Shown here: piece by piece, positions 1-9,420 of the stretch
How positions within the stretch are numbered: the first letter of the stretch is position 1
Layout of the letters: each line of letters begins with the position of its first letter
NCBI GenBank assembly: GCA_011087865.1
Contig: JAALKW010000004.1
Span: forward strand, 35,219 to 72,259
Source: Legionellaceae bacterium
Lineage (GTDB): Bacteria; Pseudomonadota; Gammaproteobacteria; Legionellales; Legionellaceae
DNA: 37,041 nt
Direction of reading: 5' to 3'
Notes under the pieces: model-generated
Database searches by the model: none
What the model saw: the letters and a program-made list of their open reading frames with translations, nothing else
Told to the model about the DNA's origin: nothing
Position numbers and translations under genes: made by a program

Positions 1-31
1 CCCCCCCCCGATGTTTCGGCCTCCCTTCTCC
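1..31. other. Low-quality contig edge (poly-C)
   Basis: The window opens with nine C residues and further C-rich runs. Read outward on the minus strand this is poly-G, matching the poly-G at the other end. It is most likely a sequencing artefact and not genomic sequence. Confidence 0.75.
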
Positions 32-82
32 CCCCTGGTTTTTAGGCGCAGGCCCTATTAAAGGATCGGCCCAAACCAGGGG
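32..82. repeat. 10-bp inverted repeat flanking the start of the TPP aptamer
   Basis: CCCCTGGTTT (32-41) is the exact reverse complement of AAACCAGGGG (73-82). The right arm is the 5' strand of the riboswitch. It may be a competing fold of the leader. Because it lies at a noisy contig end it may instead be a fold-back read artefact; the upstream bases 10-25 also loosely resemble the reverse complement of the aptamer. Confidence 0.5.
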
Positions 83-149
83 TGGGCGAGAATCATTCGC
101 GCTGAGAAATACCCTTATAACCTGCTCTGGGTCATGCCTGCGAAGGGAG
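74..149 (+). promoter_or_regulatory. TPP riboswitch (THI element)
   Basis: The conserved aptamer core is present in order: AGGGGT (78-83), a GCGA/TCGC hairpin (P3), the CTGAGA element (102-107) followed by ACCCTT (111-116), then ACCTGCTCTGG and the closing CGAAGGGA (141-148). The Shine-Dalgarno AAGGGAG (143-149) of thiE is itself part of the aptamer 3' strand, 4 nt before the ATG. Thiamine pyrophosphate binding would therefore hide the ribosome site directly and shut down translation of the thi operon. No separate terminator hairpin lies between the aptamer and the gene. Confidence 0.93.
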
Positions 150-153
150 CGTT

Positions 154-792
154 ATGCAACAACTAATACCTATGTTGTGTTTTGTTACGCACATTGAAAA
201 GCATCATACTTTACCGAAGTATTTAGCATTACTCGAAGAGGCTATTTTAGGCGGCGTAACGCACGTGCAGTTTCGCGCAAAATCTTTGACGCGATTTGAA
301 ACCTATACTTGGGCATACGCCATAAAAAATTTCTTGGATGCAAGACAAATCCCTTTAATCATTAATGACGCGGTTGCCTTGGCGGAAGTGGTGAATGCCG
401 CCGGTGTGCACCTTGGGCAAACAGACGGTTCGCCTGAAGCTGCCCGTAAGCGGCTTGGGCCTGATAAGTGCATCGGGCTGTCTATTGAAAGCTTCGATGA
501 GCTTGATTTAGCAAACCAGCTCGATTGTATTGATTATGTTGCTGCCAGCGCGGTTTTTCCAACACAAACTAAAACCAATTGCAAAATGATTTGGGGTCTT
601 TCTGGCTTAAGACAGGTTGTGCAAGCCTCCAAGCACCCAGTGATTGCAATTGGTGGTATTGATGCAACCAACATTCAAAAGGTCATGGCTGAAGGTGCTT
701 CAGGTGTTGCCGTCATCAGTGCCATTCAAGCCTCAAAAACCATTCAACAGACAACACAACAATTAAAGGAAGCAATGTCTTATGTCATATGA
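154..792 (+). CDS. thiE: Thiamine-phosphate synthase ThiE
   Basis: Joins HMP-pyrophosphate and HET-phosphate to make thiamine monophosphate in the cytoplasm. The 212-aa product has the family's TIM-barrel landmarks: HVQFRAKS near residue 38 (substrate phosphate loop), PLIINDAVALA, the VHLGQTDG strand, DYVAASAVFPTQTK near residue 127 and the C-terminal phosphate-binding IAIGGIDATN...GVAVISAI. Length is normal for the family. The ATG sits 4 nt after a strong Shine-Dalgarno that belongs to the TPP riboswitch, so this is the first and directly controlled gene of the operon. Its last 11 bases overlap thiM, suggesting coupled translation. The IESFDE segment replaces the more usual SxHxxxE, a modest divergence. 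Confidence 0.95.
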   Translation: MQQLIPMLCFVTHIEKHHTLPKYLALLEEAILGGVTHVQFRAKSLTRFETYTWAYAIKNFLDARQIPLIINDAVALAEVVNAAGVHLGQTDGSPEAARKRLGPDKCIGLSIESFDELDLANQLDCIDYVAASAVFPTQTKTNCKMIWGLSGLRQVVQASKHPVIAIGGIDATNIQKVMAEGASGVAVISAIQASKTIQQTTQQLKEAMSYVI

Positions 793-1555
793 GCATGTAT
801 TAAAACTAAAAGCTGCAAGTCCATTGGTATTAAATTTGACAAATTATGTCACGATGGATTTTATTGCCAATGGATTACTTTGCCTGGGTGCCTCCCCTAT
901 TATGAGTGAAGCCATTGAAGAAGTAGAAGATTTACTTAAAATATCTCAAGCTTTAGTGATTAATTTAGGGACTTTAAATCCTACTTTTATGACACGCGTG
1001 GAAAAAGCATGTAGCATTGCAAATCAGTTAAATATTCCTATTATTCTTGATCCTGTTGGTGTGGGTGCGACAGCATACCGAACAGAAACCGCAGCGGCTT
1101 TATTAAAGCAATATCAAATTGCAGTGCTACGTGGCAATGCCAGTGAAATTATGGCACTTGCTGGTGAATCTGTACAAACCAAAGGTGTAGATAGTTTGGC
1201 TGAAAGCCTGGATGCAGAAAAGGCAGCCCATCTTTTATCAAATCAAAATCAATGTGTTGTATTAATAAGCGGTGCAACAGACGTGGTTGTTTCTGATGGC
1301 CAAATCGCATACATTTCAGGCGGTTCAGAGATGATGCCAAAAATTACGGGCACAGGTTGTTTATTTACAGCCGTCACAGCGGCTTTTTGTGCTGTAATGC
1401 CTGATGATTTATATCAAGCAGCAAAAACAGCGGCCACTTATTATGGTGAATGTGGTGCGTTTGCAGCAAAAAAAGCAACAGGCCCAGGGCACTTTAAAAT
1501 GCACTTTTTAGATGCACTAGATAGCTTAGCGCTTGAGGTCACACATGTTAGCTAG
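782..1555 (+). CDS. thiM: Hydroxyethylthiazole kinase ThiM
   Basis: Phosphorylates the thiazole alcohol (HET) recovered from thiamine breakdown, supplying ThiE. The 257-aa protein shows the ribokinase-like fold signatures of ThiM: SPLVLNLTNYVTMDFIANG at the N-terminus, ILDPVGVGATAYRT in the middle, LRGNASEIMALAG, and the nucleotide-binding and catalytic stretch KITGTGCLFTAVTAAF near residue 190. The ATG lies within thiE, 11 bases before its end, with AAAGGA (765-770) upstream. It overlaps thiD by 11 bases. It is the clearest sign that this operon does salvage and not de novo thiazole synthesis. Confidence 0.95.
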   Translation: MSYEHVLKLKAASPLVLNLTNYVTMDFIANGLLCLGASPIMSEAIEEVEDLLKISQALVINLGTLNPTFMTRVEKACSIANQLNIPIILDPVGVGATAYRTETAAALLKQYQIAVLRGNASEIMALAGESVQTKGVDSLAESLDAEKAAHLLSNQNQCVVLISGATDVVVSDGQIAYISGGSEMMPKITGTGCLFTAVTAAFCAVMPDDLYQAAKTAATYYGECGAFAAKKATGPGHFKMHFLDALDSLALEVTHVS

Positions 1556-2372
1556 TGTACTCAGTATTGCGGGTTCTGATTCATCTGGTGGTGCTGGCAT
1601 TCAAGCTGATATTAAAGCCATATCAGCAACAGGTGCGTATGCCGCCTCCGTGATTACGGCATTAACAGCACAGAATACACAAGGCGTACAGGCGATTGAA
1701 CCGGTATCGCCTGAATTTGTGACGCAACAAATCAATGCTGTATGTGATGATTTAGCTATTCAAGCGATTAAAATAGGTATGCTACATACCCAAGCAATCA
1801 TTGAGCGTGTGATTGATGCGATTGTAAAATACAAGCCTCGTTATGTCGTGCTTGATCCGGTTATGATCTCAAAAAATGGCAGTCCATTATTAGATGACGG
1901 TTTAATTGGCGCGTTAAAAAAATTATTTTTTCATGTGAATTTGTTAACGCCTAATGTATTAGAAGCTGAAAAAATATTAAATCAACCCATTCAATCGATT
2001 CAGTCGACTGATGATATGGCTGATGCAGCGCGTGCTATTTCAGATAAATACCAGATGAGTGTATTAGTCAAAGGTGGGCATTTGGATGTTTCGACAGCAC
2101 ATGATGTGCTGTGTGATGCAGGTAAACTGACTTGGTTTGAATTACCACGGGTTGTAACAAAAAATACGCATGGCACAGGATGCACTTTATCGGCAGCCAT
2201 TGCTTCTTATTTGGCGCAAGGTTTATCACTAACAGACGCTGTTTCAGAAGCAAAGCAGTATTTATTTCAGGCCATCTTGCATGGAAGTCAGTTATCAATA
2301 GGTCAAGGTTTTGGGCCCGTCCATCATTTTTATGGGGTATTACAAAATGATTTTACTGCCAGCGAAGCTTAA
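1545..2372 (+). CDS. thiD: HMP/HMP-phosphate kinase ThiD
   Basis: Phosphorylates hydroxymethylpyrimidine twice to give HMP-pyrophosphate for ThiE. Ribokinase-family landmarks: VLSIAGSDSSGGAGIQADIK at the N-terminus (pyrimidine-binding), VVLDPVMISKNGSPLL, LTPNVLEAE, VLVKGGHL and the anion-hole motif NTHGTGCTLSAAIASYLAQG near the C-terminus. A TTG at 1533 would add four residues, but the ATG at 1545 has GAGG (1535-1538) at good spacing and puts the conserved motif at the usual distance, giving 275 aa. It overlaps thiM by 11 bases and runs into tenA by 26 bases. Confidence 0.94.
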   Translation: MLASVLSIAGSDSSGGAGIQADIKAISATGAYAASVITALTAQNTQGVQAIEPVSPEFVTQQINAVCDDLAIQAIKIGMLHTQAIIERVIDAIVKYKPRYVVLDPVMISKNGSPLLDDGLIGALKKLFFHVNLLTPNVLEAEKILNQPIQSIQSTDDMADAARAISDKYQMSVLVKGGHLDVSTAHDVLCDAGKLTWFELPRVVTKNTHGTGCTLSAAIASYLAQGLSLTDAVSEAKQYLFQAILHGSQLSIGQGFGPVHHFYGVLQNDFTASEA

Positions 2373-3039
2373 TGCTGAGCCTTTATTTTCAGAAATTTCA
2401 AATCATGCTTTTAATCAAGCATTACGTGCGGGAACATTGCCAAGCACGACGTTCAATCGCTTTTTAACGCAAGATAAAATTTACTTAAGTTATTACAGTG
2501 ATGCATTAAGGCAAGCTACTTTATGTGCACCAACGGAAGCAATACAAGACACACTGACAAGCTTTAGAAAAGATACCTTGGCTTATGAAGCTGAGTTATA
2601 TAAAACCTATTATATTCCTGATACGACACTCAGTTTTTTTCAAACGCCACCAGAACCTATTATTGAGATTAAGCAATATGGAGAGCACTTATTGGCGCAA
2701 GATAGTTATGCTGCTCACATTTCAGCTTTGACACCTTGCTTTTGGCTTTATGCTTCACTTGGGAAAACACATCCATCAGAATCGTTTTCTAAAGATCATC
2801 CTTATTTGCCGTGGTTAGAAACCTACACCGATCCCAGTTTCAAAGTTGCTGCGGAGCAGATGGTTGGTTTGCTTGAAGGATGCTTTAATGATGCTAAAAC
2901 AGAAGATGAGCATGCCAAAATGAGTCGTATATTTTTTAAATCTTTAGAGCATGAGTTAGCCTTTTTTGATGTCAGTTATTCTGATTTATCTAATAAAAGC
3001 AAACTTGATACTGGCATGTTAAATCTTGGTACCTTATGA
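2347..3039 (+). CDS. tenA: TenA-family aminopyrimidine salvage hydrolase
   Basis: TenA hydrolyses damaged thiamine pyrimidines (aminopyrimidine aminohydrolase, thiaminase II) so they can re-enter the ThiD step. The 230-aa product has ALRAGTLP and FNRFLTQDKIYL (Asp43 of the DxxYL motif), TPCFWLY with the expected catalytic Cys131, and the late acidic motif KSLEHELAFFD (Glu201/203). The ATG at 2347 follows GGGG at 2334-2337; earlier in-frame starts (TTG 2311, ATG 2332) would extend the protein beyond the family's usual N-terminus. It is the last gene of the riboswitch operon, and with ThiM it shows that both thiamine halves are salvaged. Confidence 0.9.
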   Translation: MILLPAKLNAEPLFSEISNHAFNQALRAGTLPSTTFNRFLTQDKIYLSYYSDALRQATLCAPTEAIQDTLTSFRKDTLAYEAELYKTYYIPDTTLSFFQTPPEPIIEIKQYGEHLLAQDSYAAHISALTPCFWLYASLGKTHPSESFSKDHPYLPWLETYTDPSFKVAAEQMVGLLEGCFNDAKTEDEHAKMSRIFFKSLEHELAFFDVSYSDLSNKSKLDTGMLNLGTL

Positions 3040-3084
3040 GATACTCAATTAAAACAAATTTATCATAAGATAAAAGGATAAAAC

Positions 3085-3711
3085 ATGGCTGAAAATCCTG
3101 AGTGGCTCTCAACGTATGGTATTTTAACGGCTGAGCGTATTTTAGAGCGATTTAAAATTAAATTGCCGAAAGAAAAATTGCTGCAAACATTGAGCGATCC
3201 AAATAGTCGTTACTATCACTTACTCACGATGCCATTAAAAAATATATTTAACGGTATTTTAATCAACCAAGTTCATGATTATCAGGTTTATATACAAAAA
3301 ATATTTATTGATTATCTGTTAGTCAAAAAAGACTCCGGCACAGAGACAGGTACCCATGCAGAAGAGGAGCTCAAATTAAAGCAAGAAGAGCTCATTCGTT
3401 TAGGCGAAACTTTTGATGAACGAACGCAAGATCATCGTCAACTGATTTCTGATAGTCAGGCTTGGCTTATTCATGAGGCACCCACACATGAGAATTTAGC
3501 GCTCGCAAATGAACTGGCTATTTTTGGTGGACGTGCTGAAGAAATGATGTTGGTTTTTCAAAATTTACGGACTGAATTTCGTACGATTACTCTTGATATT
3601 ATTACGCTGTTAAATTTAGTCCCTGACTATTTTGTTGATGAAGATAAAATCGCTGAAAATCAAGCCACCTTAAACTTTAATACGGAGTTAGGGGATAATA
3701 CCAGCCCATAA
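3085..3711 (+). CDS. Orphan 208-aa cytoplasmic protein
   Basis: I do not recognise this family. The ATG at 3085 follows AAAAGGA (3072-3078) at good spacing. The product is soluble, mostly helical by composition, with no signal peptide or membrane segment; a charged Glu/Lys/Gln-rich stretch at about residues 90-115 could form a short coiled coil. It lies 45 nt after tenA on the same strand and may be read through from the thi operon, though nothing in it suggests a thiamine role. It ends exactly where the opposite-strand TGT-like gene ends, with no gap, so there is no independent terminator between them. Confidence 0.75.
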   Translation: MAENPEWLSTYGILTAERILERFKIKLPKEKLLQTLSDPNSRYYHLLTMPLKNIFNGILINQVHDYQVYIQKIFIDYLLVKKDSGTETGTHAEEELKLKQEELIRLGETFDERTQDHRQLISDSQAWLIHEAPTHENLALANELAIFGGRAEEMMLVFQNLRTEFRTITLDIITLLNLVPDYFVDEDKIAENQATLNFNTELGDNTSP

Positions 3712-4290
3712 TCAGTGGTGTGTTATCCATTGGTTATGGATAATTAACCAGCGATGACATAAAAGCGGTGTATGCACATAAAGATGATGAAAATAAGCAC
3801 GTGTGAGTTTTGCTTGGCATGCAGGGCATGCACAGTTTTGATCTAACATTAAAAAATCAAGCTCATTTTTTTTATCTTGAATTGAAAAAGTTGTGTTTTC
3901 TGAGGTATAAATAACGCCCTTTAATGCATCTTCTGAGGGCGCGTTATTTTCTTTAAAATTATCTTCTGCAATATCATCTGACTTAAGGTGCTGAATGAGT
4001 GCCGCGATTTCTTCTTCTGTAAACTTTAAGATACGCCCATCAAAAAGAGAACGGATTTGAATCATCCCGGCTTTATTGCGTAGTAAATCACTTGTATTTA
4101 ATAACAACTGCCCTGGCCAGTGCCAATATTGTTTTAGATTCTTGAGCTGACTTAAATATTTAATGCCTGGCTTGATTAATAGAGCAGATAAATCACAAGT
4201 CGCAATATTTACGCCTGCGGCGGTCCAGTCAGCCGTTGTGAGCACTTGTCCTGAGGGGTGTGTCAGGTTTGGAATATAATCTGTATTCAT
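3712..4290 (-). CDS. Shrunken TGT-like protein with zinc site, no catalytic core
   Basis: The 192-aa product aligns with both ends of tRNA-guanine transglycosylase (normally about 375 aa). Residues 38-107 follow the N-terminal half (LLIKPGIKYL, then IRSLFDGRILKFTEEEIAAL), but the DSGGFQ substrate motif is replaced by NTSDLLRN. The sequence then jumps to the C-terminal zinc region: GVIYTSENTTFSI, C153xC155xxC158, TRAYFHHL and H185. About 180 residues of the barrel, including the family's nucleophilic Asp (FDCVxPTR), are missing. The frame is intact. It overlaps queA as ATGA, the position tgt often occupies. It is probably not an active transglycosylase; a tRNA-binding or partner subunit role is inference. 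Confidence 0.8.
   Translation of the reverse strand: MNTDYIPNLTHPSGQVLTTADWTAAGVNIATCDLSALLIKPGIKYLSQLKNLKQYWHWPGQLLLNTSDLLRNKAGMIQIRSLFDGRILKFTEEEIAALIQHLKSDDIAEDNFKENNAPSEDALKGVIYTSENTTFSIQDKKNELDFLMLDQNCACPACQAKLTRAYFHHLYVHTPLLCHRWLIIHNQWITHH
3723..3743. terminator. Hairpin at the convergent gene junction
   Basis: TTATCCAT (3723-3730) and ATGGATAA (3736-3743) form a perfect 8-bp stem with a 5-nt loop, just beyond the stop of the plus-strand 208-aa gene and inside the 3' end of the TGT-like gene. There is no good T-tract, so it may only be a weak terminator or mRNA 3' structure. Confidence 0.35.
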
Positions 4291-5309
4291 AATAAAAGCG
4301 TTGCATCCCCGTAACTAAAAAATCGATATTTTTGGGTAATTGCTTCTTGATACAGTGCCATGGTTTCGGTGTATCCAATAAACGCCGAAACAAGCATTAA
4401 GAGTGTTGATTCGGGCAAATGAAAATTTGTAATTAAGCCATCACACACTTTAAATTCATAGCCTGGATAAATAAAAATATTGGTCTCCATGGCTTTGGCT
4501 TTGAGCGCGCCCTCTCCCGCTGCACTCTCAAGTGCTCTGAGAGACGTGGTTCCGACAGCAATAACACGTCCACCGGCTTTTTGAGTATGTGCGACTGCAT
4601 CACATAAATCTTGGGTTATTTCAAAATGCTCGGTATGCATATGATGATCAGCTAAGTTTTCAACACGCACCGGCTGAAAAGTACCAGTGCCCACATGTAG
4701 TGTGACATAGGCAATTTGAATGCCTTTATTTTTTAATGCCTTCAGTATTTCATCATCAAAATGTAGGCCCGCTGTAGGTGCTGCAACCGAGCCATTATGT
4801 TTGGCATAAACGGTTTGATAACGTTCAAAGTCAGCGATTTTATCTTCACGCGTAATATAAGGCGGTAATGGAATATGCCCGATATTATCTAGCATGGTAT
4901 CTACATCCCCTTCAGTGACTAATTCACAAAGATATAAACTATCTTGTTTATCTAGCACTTTAATGTCCCATGCCGCATTATCTAATGTGATATGCGCACC
5001 GGACTTCGGGGCTTTACTGGCTTTAATATGCGTTAAAAATTGCGTGTTAGATAAAATACGCTCTATTAATAACTCAACACGTCCGCCCGTGCTCTTTTGG
5101 CCATATAAACGCGCGGGAATCACCCGCGTGTTATTCATAACCAATAAATCACCAGGATCTAAAGCATCCACGAGTGCATTAAATTGCGAGTGCTTAATAT
5201 TTTTAGTTGCACGCGTGTAATGCAGTAGCCTTGAATCAGTACGCTTATCTAATGGATATTGTGCAATGAGCTCGGGTGGTAATTTAAAATTAAAATCTTT
5301 GGTTTTCAT
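4287..5309 (-). CDS. queA: tRNA ribosyltransferase-isomerase QueA
   Basis: QueA transfers the ribosyl part of S-adenosylmethionine to preQ1 in tRNA, making epoxyqueuosine at wobble position 34. The 340-aa protein carries the family motifs: FNFKLPPELIAQYPLDKRT at the N-terminus, NNTRVIPARLYG, GSVAAPTAGLHFD, VTLHVGTGTFQPVR, HTEHFEI, AVGTTSLRALES and GLITNFHLPESTLLMLVSAF. I chose ATG 5309: the open frame runs 21 codons further upstream, but those residues are not QueA-like and cross the promoter region of the divergent peptide gene. Length matches the family. Its stop overlaps the start of the TGT-like gene (ATGA), so the two are translationally coupled. preQ1 insertion needs a full TGT, which must lie elsewhere. 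Confidence 0.95.
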   Translation of the reverse strand: MKTKDFNFKLPPELIAQYPLDKRTDSRLLHYTRATKNIKHSQFNALVDALDPGDLLVMNNTRVIPARLYGQKSTGGRVELLIERILSNTQFLTHIKASKAPKSGAHITLDNAAWDIKVLDKQDSLYLCELVTEGDVDTMLDNIGHIPLPPYITREDKIADFERYQTVYAKHNGSVAAPTAGLHFDDEILKALKNKGIQIAYVTLHVGTGTFQPVRVENLADHHMHTEHFEITQDLCDAVAHTQKAGGRVIAVGTTSLRALESAAGEGALKAKAMETNIFIYPGYEFKVCDGLITNFHLPESTLLMLVSAFIGYTETMALYQEAITQKYRFFSYGDATLLL

Positions 5310-5383
5310 GTTTATTTTTTGCTCAAATAATAGGCTATACTTCAGGGTGTGATATGCGTTTTTTGTTATCAAAGGAGTATACC

Positions 5384-5637
5384 ATGAAAAAATTACTTAT
5401 TTTACCAGCTGTTATTTTATGTGCTGCATCACTGAGTTTTAGTGGAAGTGTATTTGCAGATTAATGTTGTAAGATAGTCAATGGGACTGTTGTGTCCTGC
5501 TCTTCTTGTACAGGCTCGTGTATGCCTTGCCCGATGGCTAAAGCAGCTAAAGACGCAAAGAAAAAGCTAAAAAGTCGGTGAATAAAGCAAAGAGTGTATT
5601 TAAAAAAAATTCAGACAAGGTAAACAGTCAAAAATAA
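5384..5637 (+). pseudogene. Broken gene for a secreted Cys/Lys-rich small protein
   Basis: A strong AAAGGAG (5371-5377) precedes ATG 5384, which starts a clean signal peptide (MKKLLILPAVILCAAS...VFA). One residue after the predicted cleavage site comes TAA (5462-5464). In the same frame beyond it lies a Cys-rich stretch (CCKIVNG, then CSSCTGSCMPCP) and a Lys-rich stretch ending in TGA at 5579. If one base is restored in the A-run near 5555-5566, the frame continues as AKKSVNKAKSVFKKN... to TAA 5635-5637, giving about 84 aa. So there is one nonsense and one -1 frameshift. Whether the 26-residue secreted remnant is still made is unknown. It is divergent from queA. Confidence 0.65.
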
Positions 5638-5664
5638 ATGATGAGCTAGGGGGATGATATACCC

Positions 5665-7722
<2,058 letters not shown>

Positions 7723-7779
7723 TTATTCTGAAATCAATCACGGTATACTTTTGAAATCATAAATTTAAAAATGAGATGA

Positions 7780-8967
7780 GTGACTGCTTTGATACTTTTA
7801 TTATTGGTACTTTCTCTGCTTGCAACGGGCGTCCTTTTTTTTGTTTTGAGTGGTTTTAAAAAGCAATTACATCAAATTCAATTAGATCTTCAAGCGCAAT
7901 ATCAATCGGGACAGCATGCGATTGAAACTAAAATCACAGAAAGTGAGCATAAAAGTCAGGCAATTATTCGTGATAGCATTCAAAAGCAAATGACGGATGT
8001 GCGAGAGCAAATGAACCATAGCTTCAAGCATCATACCGACGGTTTAACCACGCACTTGAAGTCACTGACAGAAGAAGTGCGCGTGCAGCTCAATCAAGTG
8101 ACCCAGCAAGTTAATCAGCGCTTAACAGAAGGTTTTGAAAAAAGCACATCAACGTTTACAGATATTGTTAAACGTTTAACGATTATTGATGAAGCGCAGA
8201 AAAAAATTGCAGAATTATCGACACATGTTGTGAGCTTACAAGATATTTTAGTGGATAAACGCGCACGTGGTGCTTTTGGCGAGGTGCAGCTAGCGAGCTT
8301 AATTGCCAATATGTTGCCAAGCAATCATTATGAGCTGCAGTATACGCTGAGCAACCAAAAACGTGCAGATTGCATTTTGTTTTTGCCTGATCCTACGGGA
8401 AATATTGTCATAGACGCTAAGTTTCCGTTAGAAAGCTATCAAAAACTAATGAATACCGAGCGATCATCTTATGAGCGTAAAAATTTACAACAGCAATTAC
8501 GACAAGATTTACAAAAGCATATCAAAGATATTGCAGCAAAATATATTATCCCTCATGAAACAGCAGACAGTGCTTTTATGTTTATTCCAGCAGAAGCTAT
8601 TTTTGCTGAAATTCATGCAAATTATCCGGAAATTATTGCATTATCACAGCGCTTAAAAGTTTGGTTGGTGTCTCCGAGCACCTTGATGGCGGTGCTAACA
8701 ACAGCGCGTGCTGTATTAAAAGATGATGCGACCAAGCGCCAAGTGCATATTATTCAAAAACATTTGCAAGCACTTGCTGATGATTTTAAACGTTTTGATA
8801 AACGCATGGATAAGCTGACCAAGCACATTGATTTAGCGCAACAAGATGCGAGTGATGTTAATATATCGGCTAAAAAAATTACAGGACGCTTTCAAAAAAT
8901 AGAATCTGTAGAGCTTGAAGCAGCCCCACAAACGCTTGAATTAAGTGAGTCAGAAAGCAAGTTATAA
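7780..8967 (+). CDS. rmuC: DNA recombination protein RmuC
   Basis: RmuC-family proteins limit recombination at inverted repeats and carry a nuclease-like fold. The 395-aa product starts with a membrane anchor (residues 2-25, rich in Leu), followed by a long coiled coil of Gln/Lys/Glu (about 30-150), then the conserved core RGAFGEVQLASLIANML...KRADCILFLP and GNIVIDAKFPLESYQKL, and AFMFIPAEAIFAEI. The start is GTG 7780: the nearby ATGs at 7771 and 7776 are out of frame or stop at once. A TATACT box lies at 7744-7749. The C-terminus ends in an acidic tail. It is divergent from ligA and stands as a single gene. Confidence 0.92.
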   Translation: MTALILLLLVLSLLATGVLFFVLSGFKKQLHQIQLDLQAQYQSGQHAIETKITESEHKSQAIIRDSIQKQMTDVREQMNHSFKHHTDGLTTHLKSLTEEVRVQLNQVTQQVNQRLTEGFEKSTSTFTDIVKRLTIIDEAQKKIAELSTHVVSLQDILVDKRARGAFGEVQLASLIANMLPSNHYELQYTLSNQKRADCILFLPDPTGNIVIDAKFPLESYQKLMNTERSSYERKNLQQQLRQDLQKHIKDIAAKYIIPHETADSAFMFIPAEAIFAEIHANYPEIIALSQRLKVWLVSPSTLMAVLTTARAVLKDDATKRQVHIIQKHLQALADDFKRFDKRMDKLTKHIDLAQQDASDVNISAKKITGRFQKIESVELEAAPQTLELSESESKL

Positions 8968-9011
8968 TTCACGCGCTATACTCAAGATAAGATCACCTGT
9001 TGGATAATATC

Positions 9012-9365
9012 ATGTCTAGGTTGGGTTTATTATGTTGTTTGGGCGCTTTATTTTTTTCTCCTTTTGGTATTGCTAATGCAGGCATTAGTGGCAGTTCTTG
9101 TGGAAGCAATTGCTGTAGCAAAATGGGTGGCGTGCAATATTGTGATTCATCTGCTGGTCGTTATGTGTGTAATAACGGACGGTATTCTAGTTGTTATTGT
9201 AAACGTTCGGCGATTATGGATATGCAAGCTTTAAAAGGCTGCTGTATGTGGCAAGGCGGTGTTTTGAAATTTGATTATAAATCAGGCCTCATGATTTGTA
9301 ATAACGGTGGCGTATCTGAGATTTGCAGCTTGGGTCATGTTGATAAGAAAGTGGCTGCTTGGTAG
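9012..9365 (+). CDS. Secreted Cys-rich protein with a duplicated CC-GGV-CNNG unit
   Basis: The 117-aa precursor has a signal peptide (LLCCLGALFFSPFGIANA, cleavage near residue 23) and a mature part with 11 cysteines. Two copies of one unit are visible: CCSKMGGV...CNNGRYSSCYC and CCMWQGGV...CNNGGVSEIC, spaced about 46 residues apart. Small secreted bacterial proteins with a CCS-GGV-C-C(R/N)(D/N)G-YSxxC pattern are familiar to me, but their function is not established. The cysteines suggest disulfide folding in the periplasm or outside. I chose ATG 9012 over TTG 9000 because it begins the signal peptide. It sits alone between rmuC and potA and may be linked in type to the broken Cys-rich gene at 5384. 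Confidence 0.8.
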   Translation: MSRLGLLCCLGALFFSPFGIANAGISGSSCGSNCCSKMGGVQYCDSSAGRYVCNNGRYSSCYCKRSAIMDMQALKGCCMWQGGVLKFDYKSGLMICNNGGVSEICSLGHVDKKVAAW

Positions 9366-9383
9366 ACAAAAACAAACAAAACG

Positions 9384-9420
9384 GGCATAATCAGCGCTTT
9401 TGAACCTGCTCGCTTATGCC
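9384..9420 (+). promoter_or_regulatory. Possible hairpin covering the potA start codon
   Basis: GGCATAA (9384-9390) is the exact complement of TTATGCC (9414-9420), which contains the potA ATG (9416-9418). The loop is 23 nt. potA has no recognisable Shine-Dalgarno, so this pairing could control its translation; it could also be chance. Confidence 0.3.

Noticed and set aside
4894..5220. Plus-strand frame opposite queA
   Set aside because: Lies wholly inside the well-supported queA gene and looks like no known protein.
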